DNA of 27,902 nt from an uncultured Pelagibacteraceae bacterium. GTDB lineage: Bacteria; Pseudomonadota; Alphaproteobacteria; Pelagibacterales; Pelagibacteraceae. The stretch covers positions 1 through 27,902 of the forward strand of contig CABXMS010000004.1 in NCBI GenBank assembly GCA_902513415.1. The letters run 5' to 3'. The notes beneath the pieces are model-generated. The model worked only from the letters and a program-made list of their open reading frames with translations. It did not search any database and was not told the origin of the DNA. Positions 23,890-27,902 of the stretch are shown in pieces. The position numbers and the translations under genes are program-made. How positions within the stretch are numbered: the stretch's first letter is position 1; every line of letters begins with the position of its first letter.

Positions 23890-25902
23890 CATTTTTTTAA
23901 AATCTTCTAATTTTATAACATTAATTTTAAGTTCTTTTGCTTGAACGACTTTTTTTGTTGTTGGTTTTTCTCCAACAATTAAGTAATTTAATTTTTTATT
24001 AACTGAGCTTAAAATTTTTCCAGAATTTTTTTCTATTAATGATTTTGCCTCTGCTCTGCTTATGCCTTGTAATTTTCCAGTAAACATAAATGTTTTATTT
24101 TTTAATTTTCCAGATAATGATTTTTCTGATTCATCAACTATCATATATTTTTTTATTTCTTTTATTACTTGTAAATTTATTTTGTTTGAAAAAAATTTTT
24201 TTAAGGATTTTATTTGCGTCTCACCAATTCCATCAATATTTAAAAAAGATTCAAAATTAAAATCATGATTAATATTGGCAAATCTTTCAAAAGTTTTTAT
24301 ATTTTGGGCAATTATTTTTGCATTTTCTTGTCCAATGTGTCTTATGCCCAGTGAATATATTAACTTTTCTAGATTAATCTTTTTTGATTTCTCTATAGAG
24401 TATTTAAGATTTGCAACTGATAATTTGCCCCATCCATCTAAATTTTCAATTTTATTATAATCAAGTTTAAATATATCTTGTGGAAGTTTAATAAATTTTT
24501 GATCCCAAAATTTTTCTACAATCTTTTTTCCAAATCCATCTATGTTTAATGCATCCTTTGAAACAAAATGTTTTATTTTTTCTATAGCCATTTTTTCACA
24601 TTTAAAACCCTCACTTGTGCATCTTTTTACTGCATCGTATTTTTCTGTTTGATTGTTAAACTCCTTAATAATCTTTGATCCACATGATGGACATTTTTCA
24701 GGAAAATAATATTTTTTCGAATTGCTTGGTCTTTTCTTTTTATCTACTGCAATAACATGAGGAATAACATCTCCAGCTCTTTCAATTTTTACAGTGTCTT
24801 CAACTCTAATATCTTTTCTTAATATTTCGTCTTCATTGTGTAAAGTTGCATTTGAAACAACTACTCCACCTATGTTAACTGGTTTTATTTTCGCAACTGG
24901 CGTAAGTGCTCCGGTTCTACCAACTTGAATATCTATATTAATTATTTTTGAAAATGAACTTACAGATGAGAATTTATGTGCTACCGCCCATCTTGGTGCA
25001 TTTGCTACAAAACCTAATCTTTTTTGTAAATCAAAATTGTTAATTTTATATACCAGTCCATCCACATCATATTCTAAGTTATATCTTTGATTTTCAAAAT
25101 CTTTATGATTAATTACCAAATTATCTATGCCAGATATTATTTTATTAAATTTACTTACTTTAAAACCCCAGTTTGTTAAATTATCGAGAAATTCAGACTG
25201 TTTAATAATATTAAACCTATCGACATGACCAAATGTATAAGCAATAAATCTAAGGGGAATTTTTTTTGTTTCTTTGGGATTTTTTTGTCTAAGAGAACCG
25301 GAGGCTGCATTTCTTGGATTTGCAAACTTATCTTTTAAACTTTCAAAATCTTTATTTGTAATAAAAACTTCTCCTCTTATATCAATATCCTTGGGAAAAT
25401 TATTTACTTTAATTGTTTTTGGTATATCTAAAATAGTTTTTAAATTTTCTGTAATTAACTCTCCTTCTGTACCGTCTCCTCTTGATACTCCTGATACTAA
25501 TTTACCTTCTTTATAAGTTAAAGAAGCTGAAATTCCATCTATCTTAGGTTCTACACTATATTCAATGTTATTTTTTTTATCTAAATTTAAAAAATTGAAT
25601 ATTTTTTTTTCAAAATTTAGTAAATCTTCTTTATTGAAAGCATTTGATAATGACAACATGGGCATTCTATGTTTTGATTTAATAAAATTTTTTGAGGGCT
25701 TGTATCCTATGGTAGCACTTGGAGATAATTTGTTTTTTAGAAAATTATATTTTTTTTCAAGTGATTGAACTTCTATTTTTAATAAATCAAATTTTACATC
25801 ATCAACTATTGGATTACTTTTATCATAGTAGTGTTTGTTATATTTGTTTATAAGTTTTATTTTTTCTTTATATTCTTTGATTATTTCTTTTTTTTTAATC
25901 AT
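23881..25902 (-). CDS. ligA: NAD-dependent DNA ligase LigA
   Basis: LigA seals nicks in replication and repair with NAD+ as adenylate donor. The 673-residue length is standard. It has the NAD-binding Ia region (YYDKSNPIVDD), the nucleotidyl lysine K120 in EPKIDG, and RGDGTEGE followed by FANPRNAASGSLRQ. GRTGALTPVAKIKPV begins the OB fold. The zinc finger uses C404, C407, C428 and C435. Helix-hairpin-helix repeats and a C-terminal BRCT domain (about 595-673, FTGKLQGISRAEAKSLIE) follow. It starts 4 bp after bamD, in the order lpxC-bamD-ligA. The recN gene often found between bamD and ligA in alphaproteobacteria is absent. Confidence 0.97.
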   Translation of the reverse strand: MIKKKEIIKEYKEKIKLINKYNKHYYDKSNPIVDDVKFDLLKIEVQSLEKKYNFLKNKLSPSATIGYKPSKNFIKSKHRMPMLSLSNAFNKEDLLNFEKKIFNFLNLDKKNNIEYSVEPKIDGISASLTYKEGKLVSGVSRGDGTEGELITENLKTILDIPKTIKVNNFPKDIDIRGEVFITNKDFESLKDKFANPRNAASGSLRQKNPKETKKIPLRFIAYTFGHVDRFNIIKQSEFLDNLTNWGFKVSKFNKIISGIDNLVINHKDFENQRYNLEYDVDGLVYKINNFDLQKRLGFVANAPRWAVAHKFSSVSSFSKIINIDIQVGRTGALTPVAKIKPVNIGGVVVSNATLHNEDEILRKDIRVEDTVKIERAGDVIPHVIAVDKKKRPSNSKKYYFPEKCPSCGSKIIKEFNNQTEKYDAVKRCTSEGFKCEKMAIEKIKHFVSKDALNIDGFGKKIVEKFWDQKFIKLPQDIFKLDYNKIENLDGWGKLSVANLKYSIEKSKKINLEKLIYSLGIRHIGQENAKIIAQNIKTFERFANINHDFNFESFLNIDGIGETQIKSLKKFFSNKINLQVIKEIKKYMIVDESEKSLSGKLKNKTFMFTGKLQGISRAEAKSLIEKNSGKILSSVNKKLNYLIVGEKPTTKKVVQAKELKINVIKLEDFKKMLN

Positions 25903-25906
25903 TGAA

Positions 25907-26749
25907 TTATTGAATCAATGTTTTGAGCTTTTTAAAAATTGATTTCTTATTTCTTTTTTCTAACTTTTTTCTCTCTTCTGTATAATCTCTATTAAATATT
26001 TTATAACTTTCTTTGTACCATTCGCTTGAAAGGTAATTATATCCTAAAACATTGGCATATTTTTTTGCTTCTAGCTCTAAACCTATTTTGTAATGAATTT
26101 CCACTAGTCTGTGCAAAGCTTCTTCTACATATATTGTTTCGTTATATTCGCTTATCACTACTTTAAATCTATTAATTGCCGGTATCCATTTTTCTTTATC
26201 TATATAATAATTTGCCAAATACATTTCTTTTGATGCAAGTATATCTGAAATTAAATCTAATTTGAATTGTGCATCTAAAGCAAAATCTGTATTTGGATAA
26301 ACAGATAATATGTAAAGAAATTTATCTTTAGCTTTTAATAAAGGCTTAAGATCTTTTTTTTCATCTTGAATATTTTCATAGTAAGATAATCCAATTAAAT
26401 AGTGAGCATAGATTTGATTTTTATCTTGAGGGTAAGTTTTGAGATATCTTTTTAGCTCAAAAATTGCATCCCCATAATATGCATCTGAATAGTATGCGTA
26501 CGCAGCCATCAATACAGAACGTGGAGCCCATATTGATTGCGGAAACAATATTTCTGCTTCATTAAATTTCTTCGCTGCAAATAATGTATCTCTTTCTTCT
26601 AAAGCTTTTATTCCTTCTTTGTAGGCAGCGATCATTTGCAGATCTATCTCTTCCTCCTCTATAATATCTTTTTTATCTACATCTTTACCTCCACAAGATG
26701 TTAAAATTATTAAAAGTACAAATATAAATATTTTATGAAAATAATTCAT
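25907..26749 (-). CDS. bamD: BamD, outer-membrane assembly lipoprotein
   Basis: BamD is the essential lipoprotein of the BAM complex that inserts beta-barrel proteins in the outer membrane. The 280-residue protein has a lipoprotein signal with lipobox LTSC (lipidated C19). TPR-like helices follow: AAKKFNEAEILFPQSIWAPRSVLMAAYAYYSDAYYGDAI, then FELKRYLKTYPQDKNQIYAHYLIGLSYY. The SVYPNTDFALDAQFKLDL segment is typical of the family. The gene was formerly called comL in alphaproteobacteria. It is 39 bp from lpxC and 4 bp from ligA in one transcription direction. Confidence 0.92.
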   Translation of the reverse strand: MNYFHKIFIFVLLIILTSCGGKDVDKKDIIEEEEIDLQMIAAYKEGIKALEERDTLFAAKKFNEAEILFPQSIWAPRSVLMAAYAYYSDAYYGDAIFELKRYLKTYPQDKNQIYAHYLIGLSYYENIQDEKKDLKPLLKAKDKFLYILSVYPNTDFALDAQFKLDLISDILASKEMYLANYYIDKEKWIPAINRFKVVISEYNETIYVEEALHRLVEIHYKIGLELEAKKYANVLGYNYLSSEWYKESYKIFNRDYTEERKKLEKRNKKSIFKKLKTLIQ

Positions 26750-26788
26750 AATTCATTTCTATCAGAAGATTTTATAAAATCTAATGTA

Positions 26789-27709
26789 TTAAGCTATTGA
26801 TTTAAGCTGTGATTTTCTAACCAAAGTATGCGGTAAGTATTTTTCTTTTATTTCTATTATTGAATAATTTTCTTTATTTTCAAAAACTTTTCTTAAAACT
26901 TGATTAGTCAGCCTATGACCTCCTTGAGAACATTTTATATTTCCTACCATTTTGTATCCTGATAAATAAATATCTCCTAAACAATCCAAAATTTTATGGT
27001 TTACAAATTCTTTTTTGTTTCTCAAGCCTTCTTCATTAAGAATCTTTTCATCTTTTACAACTATTGCATTTTGAAGTGTTCCTCCTTGAGCTAAGTTCAT
27101 TTCTCTTAGTTTCTCTATATCTTCAAATAAACAAAATGTTCTAGAATTAAAAATATCGGATAAATCTTCTTCGTAAATTTTTACTTTATTTCTTTGAGTT
27201 CCTATTAATGGATTGTTAAATTTAATTTCAAAGTCAATATCTAAGTTAATTTTACTTGGTTCAATTGTAATTTTTTTTGACCCATCTTCTATGGTGACTC
27301 TATTATTAATTTTAATTATTTTAATAGGTATGTTGCTAGTTTTTAAACCTACTGAATTAATTTCATCTATAAATATTTTTGCAGACCCATCTAAAATTGG
27401 TAGTTCCTGGTTATCAACTTCTACCAATAAATTATCTACTCCGAGTCCATATAGAGCTCCCATTAAATGTTCAATTGTAGAAACTTTTATTCCAAATTCA
27501 TTTGAAATTGTTGTGCAGTAATTTGCTTCAGAAACATTAAAAACGCTTGGTATAACTATATTATTTTTTTCAATATCAACTCTTTTAAAAACTATTCCAG
27601 AGTTTGGTTCAGATGGATTCAGTTTCATTGAAACTTTTTTTCCAGAATGTAGGCCCACACCTCCAATAACTATGCTCTTGCTTATTGTTTTTTGATTAAG
27701 AATTGACAT
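26789..27709 (-). CDS. lpxC: UDP-3-O-acyl-N-acetylglucosamine deacetylase LpxC
   Basis: LpxC catalyses the committed zinc-dependent step of lipid A synthesis. The 306-residue protein begins with TISKSIVIGGVGLHSGKKV. Catalytic E80 and zinc ligand H81 lie in STIEHLMGALYGLGVDN. Zinc ligands H238 and D242 lie in NHKILDCLGD, and H265 lies in GGHRLTN. It shows that the cell makes LPS, in line with the glycosylation cassette at 6370-8767. It follows the ftsZ-like gene end by 65 bp. There is no clear ribosome site at ATG 27709. Confidence 0.97.
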   Translation of the reverse strand: MSILNQKTISKSIVIGGVGLHSGKKVSMKLNPSEPNSGIVFKRVDIEKNNIVIPSVFNVSEANYCTTISNEFGIKVSTIEHLMGALYGLGVDNLLVEVDNQELPILDGSAKIFIDEINSVGLKTSNIPIKIIKINNRVTIEDGSKKITIEPSKINLDIDFEIKFNNPLIGTQRNKVKIYEEDLSDIFNSRTFCLFEDIEKLREMNLAQGGTLQNAIVVKDEKILNEEGLRNKKEFVNHKILDCLGDIYLSGYKMVGNIKCSQGGHRLTNQVLRKVFENKENYSIIEIKEKYLPHTLVRKSQLKSIA

Positions 27710-27774
27710 GCTGTTTTTTAAATCTTTTTAAGCAAATTTAAAAAACAACTAATGTTACAATAAAATACTGTTAT

Positions 27775-27902
27775 TTATTCAAAGAAGTGAAATAATTTTT
27801 CAAAAAAACCTGTTTTTTTAACCTTTTTTGGAATTACATTAACTTCGCTGTCATTAATTGATTTTATAAAATTCAACCCACTCTCACATATTGATTTATT
27901 AG
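27775..27902 (-). CDS. C-terminal end of a gene, probably ftsZ by position
   Basis: From the window edge down to TAA at 27775-27777 the minus strand is open for 41 codons and ends VIPKKVKKTGFFEKLFHFFE. In alphaproteobacteria the gene just upstream of lpxC is normally ftsZ, and this is the sole reason for the guess. The tail does not show the usual FtsZ C-terminal peptide (xIPAFLRxQ); only VIP followed by basic residues and an aromatic amphipathic end is seen. It could be a divergent FtsZ tail or another gene. Confidence 0.5.
   Translation of the reverse strand, partial: NKSICESGLNFIKSINDSEVNVIPKKVKKTGFFEKLFHFFE

Overview
The window is low-GC, tightly packed bacterial chromosome with tiny intergenic gaps, several 1-4 bp start/stop overlaps and convergent genes whose ends touch or overlap. 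The gene content and order point to the SAR11 clade (Pelagibacterales, Alphaproteobacteria). The clues are a proteorhodopsin beside ferredoxin, ferredoxin-NADP reductase, GST and dksA genes, an alphaproteobacterial-type DksA and dihydroorotase, the lpxC-bamD-ligA cell-envelope cluster, and extreme AT bias. The clade assignment comes from gene content and general knowledge; no database comparison was made.

Layout. Positions 1-97 hold an inverted repeat and a bidirectional intrinsic terminator, possibly the end of an RNA or gene lying to the left. From 98 to 4504 a minus-strand run contains (in transcription order) a secreted thermonuclease, a 22-residue membrane micropeptide, a GFA-family zinc protein, a P-loop kinase of the glycerate-3-kinase type, a TolC-like outer-membrane channel and recA. 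Divergent from it is umuDC (4676-6329), encoding the SOS mutagenic polymerase. Next on the minus strand is an envelope-glycosylation cassette: a GT83/ArnT-like membrane glycosyltransferase, a 41-residue single-span protein, and a GT2 polyprenyl-phosphate sugar transferase (6370-8767). dksA (8847-9263) faces the proteorhodopsin / ferredoxin / ferredoxin reductase / GST block (9260-12066).

Divergent from proteorhodopsin are propionyl-CoA synthetase prpE and an SMR transporter (12278-14505). Then come dihydroorotase (minus), the Fe-S maturation factor ygfZ (plus), a MazG-like pyrophosphohydrolase (minus), fumarase fumC (plus), an AsmA-like membrane protein (minus), uvrD and an M24 aminopeptidase P (plus). 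The window ends with the minus-strand cluster [ftsZ-like end]-lpxC-bamD-ligA.

Themes. DNA repair is well represented (recA, umuDC, uvrD, ligA). The recA and umuDC control regions share a 15-bp match (13/15) resembling the alphaproteobacterial LexA box, which is the best evidence here for a shared SOS operator. Energy and redox genes cluster around a proteorhodopsin that carries the blue-tuning glutamine. The least described items are two very small membrane-protein genes (22 and 41 codons), each embedded in an operon; a 75-bp in-frame tandem duplication at a divergent gene start; and palindromes in the dksA and proteorhodopsin control regions. I found no tRNA, rRNA, CRISPR, IS element or prophage, and no gene-free stretch over 300 bases.
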